Positions 1 to 10,922 of a DNA stretch of 64,000 nucleotides are shown here, in pieces. Source of the DNA: Laccaria trichodermophora. Its lineage: Eukaryota; Basidiomycota; Agaricomycetes; Agaricales; Hydnangiaceae. The notes beneath the pieces were generated by a model, which did no database searches, had not been told where the DNA came from, and worked only from the letters and a program-made list of their open reading frames with translations. The DNA is taken from assembly GCA_018417955.1 (NCBI GenBank), contig JACTVC010000003.1:3038001-3102000 (forward strand). Direction: 5' to 3'. Numbering within the stretch: position 1 is the stretch's first letter; the number at the start of each line of letters is the position of its first letter. Made by a program: the position numbers and the translations under genes.

Positions 1-40
1 CAAGTGCAAGCTCATTATCGGATAAGATAACGGCTGAGTG

Positions 41-143
41 TCAGAACGAGATGGTTTGTACTCATAAGTACAAACACTCATGTATGTCTCCAAATCCTAG
101 ACAAGGAGACTACATCTCCTTGTCATTCAGATTATCGTTCTGA
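41..143 (+). promoter_or_regulatory. Three-stem foldback just upstream of the gag-like ORF
   Basis: Three perfect 9-bp stems nest here. The outer stem pairs 41-49 (TCAGAACGA) with 135-143. Inside it are a hairpin 54-62/67-75 (GTTTGTACT, 4-nt loop) and a hairpin 101-109/115-123 (ACAAGGAGA, 5-nt loop). Together they would form a three-way junction one base before the ATG at 145. A role in packaging, priming or recombination is inference only. Confidence 0.6.
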
Positions 144-144
144 C

Positions 145-1683
145 GTGGCAAAAAGAGTCCTCTCAACCTCAGTGAAATTTTCGAATTTTTTCGTCGGTTT
201 TCCTTCAACTTCTGCAATGGCTGACACTCCCGAAACCTCTCAAACCTTGGCTACTGCTGGAAGCTCTCAGACTGCTGCTACACCTCTTTCTCAGACAGCA
301 GCTACACCTCCTTCTCAGACAGTGGCTACACCTGACTCTTCTCCCCGCATCCCTCGTACTCATACTTCACCTGCCATAATTAAAATGCTTAAGACTCTTC
401 CCTTGGTATCTATTCTCCAGATGAACAAGGAAATTGAAGAGAAAAATGCGGTACGGTCTCAGAAGACCTTTAACCATCTTTCTGATCCTACTGCCCACAC
501 TGTGCCTGGATCTGATGAAGCTTCTCTCGTTTCTCTTGACAATGCTGATTTAAACCGCTTCTGGATCCCTTCCTTTGCAGCTTCCTTTCCTAATCTAATC
601 TATGCTAAGCTTGCTAAATGGATTGCGGATGAGGAGATTAAAGAGAAGCTGAAAGTGAAATGGAAGCCTACTGATGATGTTAAGCCCTCTGCAGAAGAAG
701 CTAGGATTGTGAAGCGGTGTTGTATGAATGGGAAAAAAATGGTACCTTGGGTTGTGGGTGTTCCTTGGCAAGCCACCTTCCCTAAGAGCCTCTTTGACAC
801 CAAACTTTGCATTGCTGTACCTCTGCCTTTTTTCCTTAACAAGAATCTGAATATCTTGAATGTTGAGGCTTCTACTCTGCCTATGACGAAGACTAATCCA
901 AATGCTGGGGAAATGAAGGGTACTGTTATTCTTGACATTGAGAAATTGTCTGTCCGCTTCGGGAAGGAACTCTCCTTGTCTTGCAGCCAGTGGACAGAGG
1001 CTGCTGGTAACATGTATTTATTTCAAAAGGAATGTGATGAAGAGGGCACTGGCGAGGCTCATAGTAACTGGTATAACAATCACTTCTGCTTCTATACTGC
1101 TCAGGACACAAAGGATGACCTTTACAAGGCCTGGAAACCTGACGAGCTGAAGTTCCATCAGGAACATTGGGCGAAATATGGTGAATTCGATGCCGCTTGT
1201 TATTACCAGGCCTACAAGCTGTCTGAGAAGCAGCATGAAATGATGGCTGACATTCGTGGGATGATGGGGTCTGAACCTACCAAGCCTTCTCTCAGTGCGA
1301 CGCTTGGGAAACTCACACCACGAATCACTTCTCGCTCTTCTCAAACACGGCCTTCACAGCCCTTTTCTTCAGGCAGCGGCAAGTCCTCCTCCTCGACACC
1401 CGACTGCCTTATCTGCGCTGAGCAAGGCCACAACGCAACTCAACACGCCGATAGCACCGTCATCATCAAGTTCAAATCTGATGGCAAGCCAGTATGGTCC
1501 AAGTACAGTGACCATAACCTCCTCAGCCCTGACAACCGAGTCATTTGCATCAGCTGGAACCTTCAAGGCGACTGTGGGCACCCATGCTCTCATAAAGACG
1601 AGCACGCCCATCTCTGCTCCTTCTGCGGGAGTAAACGCCATCATGCCTTCACATGGATTTGCTGTTCCAGACCCTCAAACTGA
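145..1683 (+). CDS. Gag-like protein of the YR retroelement
   Basis: A 512-residue open frame. The N-terminal third is rich in Ser, Thr, Ala and Pro with short TAATP-type repeats. A conserved central region follows, then a Ser-rich linker. The last 90 residues hold clustered Cys/His pairs (CLICAEQGHNATQH, then CGHPCSHKDEHAHLCSFCG, then H and CC), which look like nucleic-acid-binding zinc fingers. Ngaro/DIRS elements place such a protein upstream of RT. The reading frame is intact from the first ATG. Its end overlaps the RT frame in a different phase, with a possible RT start at 1643, as expected for this element class. The function as a nucleocapsid-like protein is inferred from position and the Cys/His motifs. 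No enzymatic motif is visible. Confidence 0.7.
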   Translation: MAKRVLSTSVKFSNFFVGFPSTSAMADTPETSQTLATAGSSQTAATPLSQTAATPPSQTVATPDSSPRIPRTHTSPAIIKMLKTLPLVSILQMNKEIEEKNAVRSQKTFNHLSDPTAHTVPGSDEASLVSLDNADLNRFWIPSFAASFPNLIYAKLAKWIADEEIKEKLKVKWKPTDDVKPSAEEARIVKRCCMNGKKMVPWVVGVPWQATFPKSLFDTKLCIAVPLPFFLNKNLNILNVEASTLPMTKTNPNAGEMKGTVILDIEKLSVRFGKELSLSCSQWTEAAGNMYLFQKECDEEGTGEAHSNWYNNHFCFYTAQDTKDDLYKAWKPDELKFHQEHWAKYGEFDAACYYQAYKLSEKQHEMMADIRGMMGSEPTKPSLSATLGKLTPRITSRSSQTRPSQPFSSGSGKSSSSTPDCLICAEQGHNATQHADSTVIIKFKSDGKPVWSKYSDHNLLSPDNRVICISWNLQGDCGHPCSHKDEHAHLCSFCGSKRHHAFTWICCSRPSN

Positions 1684-3921
1684 TGCTTTCCTTCAGGCGT
1701 CGCTTTCTCTTCACCTTTCCTACTCCGACTTTTCTTCTTCCATTGTTCCTCAGCCCCCTCTGGCTTGTACCTCTTCTGAGGATTCCCTTCTATTTCACAG
1801 AGTCTTGCACCCATATAGTCCCGACGCCTTCAACTTTCTACTGCGCAAACATGACCTTTTCGACAGCTACCCTCTCCTGCCTTTTAACCTGCACTTCAGG
1901 TTTCCTATCAGGCATATGCCCTCACTTCCTCACACCATCATCATGCCCAACAATCCTTCCATTCTTTCTTATCCCAATACTGTTTCCAACTATCTTGCTA
2001 AAGAAGTGAACGCCGGCAGGTTATCAGGCCCATTCTCTTGCGAGGTTGCAGAGAAAATTTTGCATGGTGCCTTTCAATCTTCATCTCTCATCGTTTCTGT
2101 TCAGCCACAAGAGCCTGGGGTGCCTGACAAGTTGAGGGTTTGTCAACACCTTTCCAAGGCTTCCAAGTCGCATGCCTCTGTCAATTCCTACATCCACAAG
2201 GATGATTTCCCAACGCACTTTGACACTGCATCCAAGGTTGCTGAGATCGTGAGTTCTCTCCCCTATTCTGTTTCTTTCCCACCTTTCTTCCTTCTTGTTA
2301 CACATCTCCTTTGCGTTTCGTGCATGGAGATGTTTTCTTCTTAGTGCTGGCCTGCGTCCAGTCGCTCTTTGGGTATTTTTGCTTCATGCAAGTTACCTAG
2401 TCCTCTGTATTATCCTTCCTCTTCCGTGCCACTGGCACGATGATTATCTTCCATGCATAAAGTGTGATGATTCCTCTTCCGCGCATCGAGCGTGATGACC
2501 CCTCTTCCACACGTTGAGTGTGATGTTCCTCTTCCATGCGTCGAGTGTGATGACTTTCTCTTTATGCGCTCGACGTTATAATGCTGCATGTATCATCTTT
2601 AATTTGCCATGCATGATATCACCTTTCTTTCATGTGTTTTGCACGATATCTCATCTTCGCCTTCCTGTTTGATCTATCTTTCCTTCTACATCTTACTCAT
2701 GTTTCTGGATCTCCGCATAGATTTCTCATGCACCTCCTGGAACACAAGTGTGCACCCTTGATATCAAGAAGTTCCATCGGACCTGCCCCGTTCTCCCATC
2801 CCACAAACCTTGGCTAGTTGTCCAAGGCACTTCTGACGACTTCTTCATCAATCACGATCATCCGTTTGGAGCCACTTGCGCCAGCAGTAATGCTGGTATG
2901 ATTGCAAACGCCGTCATTGACATTTGGAGAGCTGAAGGGGTCTTCCCAGTGCTGAAATACGAAGACGACCTGAAGGCTTTCCGATTCCCTTCGCCATCCG
3001 GCCTCTTCGTTGATGGTGATTTTCACTATGACTATGACTGCAACGATATGCTTCGCCGTATCTCCTCTTTGGGAGTACCTTGGCATGATGAGAAGGGTGA
3101 CAAGCAGTTCTCTTTCGTCATGACGTTTATTGGATTTCTCTGGGATATCCCTCGAAAGCTTGTTAGCTTGCCAGAGGGAAAGAGAAAAAAAATTCCACCA
3201 ATGCGTCCTTCAATTCCTGACTGACTTTGATGGCCGACCTTGCCATTTACAGGATGTTGAAAAGATCCATGGATCTCTTTGTCACATCGCTTTTGTTTAT
3301 CTTGATGGTCGCTCCCACTTACCTTCGCTTTCTAACTTTGCGTCTACCTTCCATGGTGATGAATTCCTCACAAAGTATCCCCCACACTCCCTAATTACTG
3401 ACTTGAATTGGTGGTTAGTCAAACTTACTTTGTGGGGGGTATCTTGGTCCCTTCACCCTCTTGGTCCTTTATCAGATCTTGGGTTGTATGTTGATGCCTC
3501 TACATCATGGGGTATTGGTATTATTATTGGTGATGAATGGGCTGCCTTCCAGCTTTCGTCTTCTTGGAAGATTGAGGGCCGCGACATCTGCTGGCTCGAG
3601 ACTGTTGCCATTGAGCTTCTTGCCCTTTTTTTGGAGTCCAGAGGTCTTCGGGACCTTCACCTGCTTGTCCATTCTGACAACCAAGGCACCATCGGCGCCC
3701 TTGATAAGGGCCGCAGTGGCAACATCCATCTGAATCTTGCAGTTCATCACACACATCTCATTCTAATGGCTACCTCCCTTGTTTTTAAAACTGTTTATAT
3801 TGAATCTGAAGCTAATCCAGCTGATCCTATCTCGTGTGGGGAACCAGGACCTGTTGGGAAGCAAATCTTCCCATTTTTCATGCTCCCTGATGAGCTATCC
3901 TCTTGTTTTGTTCATGCCTAG
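1643..3921 (+). pseudogene. Reverse transcriptase/RNase H of the YR retroelement (frameshifted)
   Basis: The RT part starts with a segment matching the DIRS-type fingers (SGPFSCEVAEKILHG, then QEPGVPDKLRVCQHLSKAS). It continues after an intron at 2249-2720 into CTLDIKKFHRTCPVLP and the catalytic YEDD box (near 2961). An A8 run near 3187-3194 shifts frame, and the rest is read in the frame of 3130-3921. That part holds RNase H motifs: DAS (LGLYVDAST), a glutamate in WLETVAIELLAL, the aspartate of HSDNQGTIGAL, and NPADPIS at the end. RT and RNase H would copy the element RNA. The frameshift and the hAT insertion downstream make an active copy unlikely. The intron call rests on the restored frame on both sides (E-I then I-S-H-A-P-P-G-T). 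Confidence 0.8.
2415..2560 (+). repeat. Minisatellite, about five ~27-bp units, inside the RT intron
   Basis: Imperfect units of the form CCTCTTCCATGCGTCGAGTG followed by TGATGA repeat about five times. They sit inside the predicted 472-nt intron, far longer than the ~50-nt introns elsewhere in the window, so the repeat expansion probably explains its length. Confidence 0.65.
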
Positions 3922-6837
3922 GTTAGCCTTCTTCCCTGACACCACTATGTCTACTTCCTCCTTATTCTCACATCGTTTATTTAGTCTCCAACACCCTTTT
4001 AAACCAGCGACGTGTGTTGTCGAGACGACTGTGGGTGGTTCACATCCTGTTCCTCTGCGCCCCACATGTCGTCATATTCTCTTTACTCCTTTCCAGCCTT
4101 GTATCACACCTTCCACACCTGCTTCGACATTGCCTTCCACAACTACTCTGCAATCGCTACCCACAACTATGACATCGCCTCCCATCACTACTCTGCAATC
4201 ACTATCTACAACAACTGATTACTTTACTCTCCCTCATGATGTCTCACCTCTATCGTCCCAACTCATCAAACCCAGGAAACCTCACACCAGGCGACAAATC
4301 TCTCAAAATTCTTTATGCCCTCATGTTGCTGCTGCGGATCACTTGTTTGCCTGGGATACACCCCACGCCGTTCATCACCGACAGCACCTTATCGCTTCTC
4401 TTCATCCACACTTGGTCAATAGTGCTATGATGTCCATCCGTGGGGTATATGCACCTAACACCAAATCCACGTATGCCGCCGGTGCTCTGTGCTTCACCCA
4501 ATTCTGCGATACATGGGGTATCAATGAGGAAGCACAAATGCCTGCTTCTTATCCCCTACTCTGTGCCTTCATCAGCGAATATAAGGGTAGACAAGCTGGG
4601 AATACTATACACTCCTGGTTGTCCGGCATCCGTGCATGGCATGTTGTCAATCACGCCCCTTGGTTTGGAGACGACGAATGGGTTCAACTGGCCTGGGTGT
4701 CTGCAAACAAAGAAGGGACAAAACATCAATGTCCTCTCCATGCCCCTGTCTCCATTGAGCACCTCTTGGCTCTTCGCCGTGCTCTTAACCTTTCTAATCC
4801 TTTCCATGCAGCAGTCTGGGCCCTTGCTCTGTGCACATTCTTTGGCTGCCGATGGCTAGGCAAACTAGCTGTTACCACTGCTGCTGCATTTGATGAGAAA
4901 TATCACGTCCTTCGCTCCGTTATGTGTGCTACCTTTCTTTTTTTTAAATGTATATTCTCTTATATTCCTTTAGGATCACTTTCTGCACACTGCGAGATGG
5001 TTCCTCCTCTGCAAGCTTCCATATTCCTTGGACGAAAACTACGAAGGAAATCGGCGCCTCTGTAATCCTTACTGCACAGAACAACATCCTTTGCCCTGTG
5101 GCTGCACTGAAGAATCATCTTGAAGTTAACTCATCCACTGATCACTCTGCCCCCCTTTTCACTTATACAACTGCTTCTGATCAGTCAAAGATCCTTCTCA
5201 AACATGAATTTCTCAATTTCTGTAACCAGATCTGGTCGTCTGCCATGCTTGCCCACATCTTGGGCCATAGTTTTCGCATTGGTGGCGCTGTTGAACTTCT
5301 CCTTGCTGGCATATCACCTGAAATTGTAGCTGTGACAGGCGGTTGGACTTCTCTCGCCTTCTTACTTTACTGGCGTCGTATGGAAGAGATTCTTCCTATG
5401 TAGTGCTTGGAAGTCTGGTCCGGTCTGGTCTTTTGTCAAATTTTGACAAGACCAGGACCGAGACCGGTCCTTGCAGGTTGAAGAAGTTTGAAAAACTGGA
5501 CTGAACCGACGTCAACCGGTTCAGTGCGGTTTTTGTCAGTTTTTTATGGTTGAGAGACCGGTCTTAACCAGTTTCAGTCTCAACTGGTTGACAACCAGTC
5601 TTGGACTGGTCTTGGAGTGACTAACATAGGGAACATAATGTATCTAATTTACTACATATACTAGTACTACATACATGAGAGTGAACGAGGGGGGACAGGG
5701 GGGCGGGGCAGCACTCACGTGTCCTTGTTGTTGTCCATCGTCGCCCGTCTCCTATTCTTCGCATCATCCTCAGTCAAGCGAGGTGGTTCAGATGCAGGTG
5801 GGACCATGTTCGTAGTCATTGTTGCTGGTGCGTCATGTACCTGCTGCCTGGTTGTGCCGTGCGGTGGTTGTGGTGGGGTGGGGTCATTGTTAACGAGCTG
5901 GGTTAGGAGGAAGGTGGAGGTGCTTACTGTGTAATGAAATGATGAACGACACTATCGTCGTTCGTCGTTTGGTTGCCACGTTGCTGACAGCGATGTGGCA
6001 CCTTGGAGGGAGTCGTCGATTGTGGTAGGCAAGGGGTCCGTCACGGTCGTCGCCAGATCTTGGTGGTGGGTGGTGGGATGTGGGCGGTCGTCGATCACCG
6101 AGGTGGGTGGTGGGCAGTCACATTCATCGTCTGGTGACGTGGCACTGGGATTGATGTGAGAGATGATAAAGGGATGGTGGGGTGCTTACCACAGAATAAT
6201 CCAGAATAACAAACGCTTGTTGCCATGTCGCTGTCAGCGACGTGGCAGTTAGACCTCGCAGGCGCTCGTTCAGGTGCAGCAGTAGGGGGGGTCGTCGTGG
6301 AGGCTGTGGCGCGTCGTGGCCATGTGGGTGTTGTAGCTGAGCCTCCAGCACATGAGGTGGCAGTCGATGTGTGGGTGTGAGTGTCATTTAGCCCATGGCG
6401 GGCACTCACGATGCAAGGCGATGGTCAGGAAGGGTGGTGGTGGGAAAAGGTGGGAAGAGAGTGTTTGTGTTTGCGAGTTCTGTTTGTTTATGAGTTTTGT
6501 TTGGTTATGAGTTCTGGTAAAGACCGGTTAAGACCGGTTAGACCGGTCTTTTGTCGGTCTTTAAATTTCCAAAATTGTTAGAGACTGAAGACCAGACCAC
6601 AGTTGGGTCTTTGACAGTCCTGGGAATTTCCGGTCTTTGGCAGTCTTGGTCCAGTCCAGTCTCGGTCTTTTTCCAGTCTTGGGACTGGACTTCCAAGCAC
6701 TATTCCTATGAGTACATCAAAAGCATACAACAAGTCCCACCTTGACTTGTTGGCCGCAATCTTCAAACAGTTTCGTATTAACAATAAAATCCCTTCAGTG
6801 CTCATTGTCGCCTCTAACAGGAACCTCGTTCTGTAAT
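3779..6837 (+). pseudogene. Tyrosine recombinase of the YR retroelement, split by a hAT element
   Basis: An N-terminal Thr/Ser/Pro-rich part of uncertain start precedes a SAM-like core-binding domain (SIRGVYAPNTKSTYAAG, then WLSGIRAWH) and a catalytic domain. A 50-nt intron lies at 4924-4973. The HxxR box is present as GHSFRIGGA, followed by GGW and the nucleophile context LLYWRR. The first catalytic box, usually F-x-G-x-x-R-L-G-E, reads FGCRWLGKL at 4838-4864, so the first arginine appears replaced by Trp and the Glu by Lys. The frame is cut at 5400 by the hAT element. Beyond the second copy of the target duplication it continues in frame from 6711 to a TAA at 6835. The enzyme would integrate the cDNA circle. 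This copy is almost certainly inactive. Confidence 0.85.
5401..6702. mobile_element. Non-autonomous hAT element (family with TIR TAGTGCTTGGAAGTC)
   Basis: A 1,302-bp element starts TAGTGCTTGGAAGTC and ends with the exact inverted copy. It is flanked by a perfect 8-bp target duplication, TTCCTATG, at 5393-5400 and 6703-6710. An 8-bp duplication and a TAG-starting TIR define the hAT superfamily. Both ends are packed with GACCGGTC-like motifs (subterminal repeats). The GC-rich middle (about 5690-6450) encodes no recognisable full transposase. It contains an internal duplication around 5971 and 6218 (GTTGCCACGTTGCTGACAGC-like), and on the minus strand short Pro/Ala/Thr-rich open stretches that could be transposase remnants. 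Confidence 0.92.
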
Positions 6838-7622
6838 CTACCTGTATTTATATTGCTTCACAAAAAATTATCTTAAAACTCCTATTATTATACTAATAGG
6901 TTTCTCTTGTACTTGTATTTTAATTCACGAAATTTCTCTCCCAGAGTGCTGCTCGATTGGGTAGTTCCTCTGTGCTGAACCAACTTGCTTGTTGTGAGCT
7001 TCCACTCTGGTTGGTATAGCTAGTTGTTTTGCACACAATTGAGCTTTCAGATGCTCAGGTCTTGCCCATCTTTCGGATCTTACCATTATTATTTAAGATC
7101 CAATTTGAGCCAGCTGGGCAAGTCCTAGGCACACACAGGTTATCCGTGTCTATGGATTTCTTGCATTTAAATATCTGTTGTATTTAAATACTTCCCTCCT
7201 TCCTACATCTCACAAAACGCTAGAGTTATCTCACTTAGTTCTTAAAACTTAAGTCTGTTTGTTTGGGGTAAAAAGTAAGAATGGATCCTACTTGTTGTAT
7301 TTCCCCTTATTTAAATACAACTATACTACTACATGGAAGTATCTAGATCATTGATATGTTTGCTACAATGTTCCTCTCATATGCTTACTAAAGCATTACC
7401 TGATTTGTAGGTGTTTGGTTAGACCTAGCATCCTAAAAACTTGCGATCCAAACAAATACATGGTGGACAATACAAGTCATGTTGAGCCCACTTATGTGCT
7501 TTGTAGATTTAGGACAGAATACAACTATTCGAGTAATAGTAAGGTAGTACAACTAGATGGAAACTAGTCAGATGGTACAAGGTAAAAAGATATTTTAGTG
7601 AGAATGAAGGGGCAGTAAGTAC
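6838..7622. other. Non-coding stretch, possibly element tail and a small MITE
   Basis: I see no gene. AT-rich sequence follows the recombinase stop. Around 7251-7463 there is a weak inverted pair (TGTTTGTTTGG with CCAAACAAA) that could be a small MITE, but no target duplication was found. Confidence 0.35.
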
Positions 7623-9510
7623 CTAGTACCCTGACACATGCACAAAGTCTGGCTGATTGTATAACACCCAGCAACAGCAGCAATCAATAGCCAGAGGTGT
7701 GCACTTGAATCCCTTGCATTCTGTGCACAATTTTGCCTTGTCATTCAAGCTGTGTTCCTCTAAAATGACCACCATGTCTTTGAACACACCAGCATGGGGG
7801 TGATCTTGGGGGAAATAGAGGGGCTGGGGTGTTCCATCAGCAAATCTTGCATTGGACATTTTTATCTTCTCCTTTTCTAGTGACCCATTTGGGTGATGGA
7901 CTATCTTTCCATCCTTATCATGCTTGGTGACCTCAATTCCCCAATTGGGGCCTTCCTTTGTCATGAATTTTGGCATGTGATGCACTGAAAGTGACCCTTC
8001 AGGGTGTTTGAGATGTGTGGGTGTGTTGTCATAGATGAGCACATGTGCATACTCAGGGTACCATTCTGTGAGTATGTCTATTGCATTCTGCTTGACTACT
8101 GATGTCTTCAGCTGTCATGTAGCCATCTCAGTTCTTTCCTGGTTTCATTATAATGTGCACACTCTGCTTTCCATCAGGTGATTGCAACCACCCAAACTTC
8201 ACTGTGACAAACTCTCCAACCATTAGCAACACACCTTCTCCCTTCATGTAAGGCTTTGCTGGTGCATCTTTATGGTGCCATCCACACAGTTTCTGATCAT
8301 TGGCATAGAAGATGGCCTCATTGTTAAACCAAGGTATGATGATTTTCCCATCTGGTTGAGGACCCAGTTCTTTTTCATTCTCTTTTGTCCAGTTCTCCAT
8401 CTGAGCCTCAAGCACTTTCCACTGCAGCAAGAATTTGTGATCACAATACCACACAACATGCTCATGCTCATGACCATCAGCGTACTGGCCTTTTTTAGCA
8501 GTTTGGTATGTGTGTCTGAGGGCGTTCAGGTATCGTCGCCCTGTTCGCTCTGAGATGGTCCTCATAATACCATGTCTTTCCTTCACTTCAGGGCATGCAA
8601 AATATTCTGCAAGCTCTTGGTGGTAACATCTTTGCCAATCTCTTGCAAATAAAGGTTAATGTCATTTGCAAAATCTTTGTTGACAAGCATGGAATTGATT
8701 CCAGTCCCTGTATGGATTTATTGGGAGGAAGGTATGGTCATCAATGAATTGACATGTTAATGCAGCCAGGGTTCAAGTGCAATAGACACCTTGTTCCGTC
8801 GATGTGGCAGCCTGCAGGGTGGAAGCTCCCCATTTTTCATGAGTGGAGGAGTGTGGTATTGTAAAAAAATTCAGGACACTGATCATCCCTTGAACTTTGC
8901 ATCAGACAAAGATGTCAAACTTTGGATCAACATAGCCAGCTCCAGTCTTTTGAGGAGGGTTTCATTTCACTTTCAAATTCTTCAAAGCCTCCTTTGCAAT
9001 GGTGAGTATAGGTGCTTCCCTAAGTTTCCCATCTCAGATTATTCCTGGAAAGTCCTTTATATGTGGATCCTCTTCCTCAAAGTCTATTCATCTCTGAGAA
9101 ACTTTCATTGTTTAGAGCTTTGGTGAATGACATGTATGTTCATCATTATCATCATTCTCTGCCTCTTCCAGCCCTTGATTGATTTTATCAGATGGATCCC
9201 AGGGATATCCACCTGTGAAAAAGGACTCAGTTTGAGCCATCTCTGGGATTCTGGGAAGCTCCATCTCAATCTGGCCTTCAGGGGTGAGGATACACTGGAA
9301 TACACCCATGGTTGGCTTGGCCCTGTTGTGGTGGAACTGACTGACATTGTCGATTGTGAAGATTGGCTGCAGCACAGCTCGAGGATCAGTTGGTTGGTGA
9401 TTTTTTGTTTCAAGCACAGCCAAAGTCATGAATGATGTTTTTTTTTTTTGCTTTTTAGGCTCACTCCTGGGTATTGGATGCTTTTTACTTGAAGGTAAGG
9501 GCACCATTCA
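7623..9510 (-). pseudogene. Degraded fungal DDE transposase
   Basis: Two large minus-strand segments belong to one protein of a DDE transposase family common in Agaricomycetes. The upstream segment (8586-8128) has TISERTGRRYLNAL, then DGHEHEHVVWY, then FYANDQKLCGWHHKDAPA and KGEGVLLM. The downstream one (8042-7623) has LIYDNTPTHLKHPEGSLS, then ADGTPQPLYFPQDHP and a Cys cluster before the end. Between them (8043-8127) the frame shifts. Further upstream, translations around 8590-8720 give INLYLQEIGKDVTT and a stop. The second catalytic Asp context (YDN) is present. The first, usually H-D-E-S-T-F-Y, reads NNEAIFY, so that Asp seems lost. Assignment to the Tc1/mariner side of the DDE superfamily is inference. 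Weak coding traces continue to about 9800. Confidence 0.7.
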
Positions 9511-10099
9511 CATGATATTTGACATCCACTCACATTTTTTATCTCATCCTCAACCCTCTGCTTTTTTGCTGGCCTTCCCAAGCCATTTGAAGGGCCATTT
9601 ACATTGATTACCCTTGCTATTGTTGCCTTGGGCTGCTAGTCTGGTAGAGGTGAAAAAAGGGTATGAGCAGACATAAGCAGTCATGTTGTTGATATTGATG
9701 CAACTTACCATCAATTTCACTATTTTATCACCAGAAACTGCTTTAGCACTAAATCTACACCTTGGGGTTGGACAGTATATGTGTATTAACAAAATGTTGG
9801 TTTTATCTAAGCTACAAAGTGCCTCTGGAATTTCTGAGGGAATTATTCACAAAACAGAGCTCAGAAAAGGAAAGTGTCATGCTAATCACATGACATTAGA
9901 TGGACATGGATGTCCTCTACCTTATTACTTGTAGAGATGCTGAGCTCAGAAGATTGAACTCAAAAGATACAACTTTCCATCAGAACTGGCACATGACACA
10001 AACTGCAATAAATAGTGAATTTCACATTAGTATAAAAAATGCAAAACATTCATTATTTTGCAGCCACAAAAAGGTGGCATCATGTACTTAAAATATTCA

Positions 10100-10422
10100 T
10101 TGGTGATTTGTTGGTGCAGGAATGACTAGGAAACAAAACAAATTGTTGCCAGGAAAGGAAGATAAAGACAGACCCTGTTTTACCTTGGTGACAATGATGA
10201 GGCAGCTATTTAATGTGATTGAAAGATCTTTCTGGCCCCAAGAAAGAGGGTTTAATTTAATTTCCTTAGTTGCTTTTTTACAGTGCCAAGAAAGACCTTT
10301 CAATGACATTATATATTTGCCTCATTGTTGTTTACAAGGTAAAACAAGGTCTTGCTTTATCTATATGATCTGGCAACAATTTTTTTTGTTTCCCAGTCAT
10401 TCCTACACCAACAAATCACCAA
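10100..10422. repeat. Foldback element with ~140-bp inverted arms
   Basis: The sequence from TTGGTGATTTGTTGGTG at 10100 is mirrored by an inverted copy ending at 10422. Arms of about 140 bp match at roughly 80 percent by eye (shared blocks include the GGAATGACT and TGTTTTACCTTG regions) around a short spacer. No coding content. This looks like a MITE with full-length inverted arms. I could not fix a target duplication, although AATATT occurs close to both ends. Confidence 0.65.
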
Positions 10423-10440
10423 GCAATATTTCCCATACAT

Positions 10441-10610
10441 GATACAGTGGAGTGCAAAAAGAATGGACCATGGGTCATTTTCCAAGAGTATATTGTAGTC
10501 CACATATAGTTATGTATTTTCTTACATTATGTAGTGTGTTACACTTCCCTTGGTATAGACTGATTTGGGTGGAAGTTGGGGCCCTGAGGAGGTTTTTGTT
10601 CTGATGGCCA
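10441..10610 (+). repeat. Repeat-family end, copy 1 (inverted relative to copy at 15541-15718)
   Basis: The stretch starting TACAGTGGAGTGCAAAAAG and running through CACTTCCCTTGGTATAGACT to TTCTGATGGCCA occurs again in inverted orientation at 15541-15718. The shared TA followed by CAGTGGAGTGCAAAA resembles a Tc1/mariner-type terminus, but homology continues weakly to the left of it (TTCACATTAGT, CAGCCACA), so the true element edge is not resolved. Confidence 0.6.
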
Positions 10611-10922
10611 TTTCCAGCACTTGAAAAAAAAAAAAGATGTGCTGACTGGAAAGGGAGCCAACAGTTACCTCTGGTTAACCTGAATAACCCTCTCAAAAAA
10701 TTACTTGAAAATACTGAGTGGTTATACCTGTAGTTGTGATATTTTGGTCATTTTTGGCCTGTTTTGGGCAAAACAAGTCATTTACCAGGGGCTCTACAGG
10801 CACAACTGCTCAGTATATTCAGCTAATTCTTTGATGGGCTCATTCAGGTTTACCAGAGGTACCTTTTGGCTTCCTTTCCACTTAGCGCATACTTTTTTTC
10901 AGGTGCTGAACATGGCCATCAG
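10601..10922. repeat. Long inverted repeat with ~125-bp arms
   Basis: The left arm, from CTGATGGCCATTTCCAGCAC at 10601 to about 10733, pairs with the right arm, about 10799-10922, which ends in ATGGCCATCAG. Arms share runs such as TACCTCTGGT.AACCTGAAT. A ~65-nt loop lies between. A transcript would fold into a long hairpin. Confidence 0.65.

Larger units (their letters stand above)
1..6837 (+). mobile_element. Ngaro/DIRS-type tyrosine-recombinase retroelement, decayed
   Basis: Three coding blocks on the plus strand run in the order gag-like, reverse transcriptase/RNase H, and tyrosine recombinase, which is the order of DIRS and Ngaro elements. There is no DDE integrase and no aspartic protease. 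The body carries a homopolymer frameshift near 3190, a substituted catalytic arginine in the recombinase, and a hAT insertion at 5401-6702. The left end may lie outside the window. I did not find the split direct repeats that would fix the termini, so the outer boundaries are approximate. Sequence from 6838 to about 7150 may still be element 3' tail. Confidence 0.8.

Noticed and set aside
5690..6450. GC-rich middle of the hAT element as a host gene captured by it
   Set aside because: Only short Pro/Ala/Thr-rich frames exist. The better explanation is remnants of the element itself plus an internal duplication.
7251..7463. Small MITE with TGTTTGTTTGG ends
   Set aside because: Terminal match is short and imperfect and no target duplication could be found, so it is only mentioned under the non-coding stretch.
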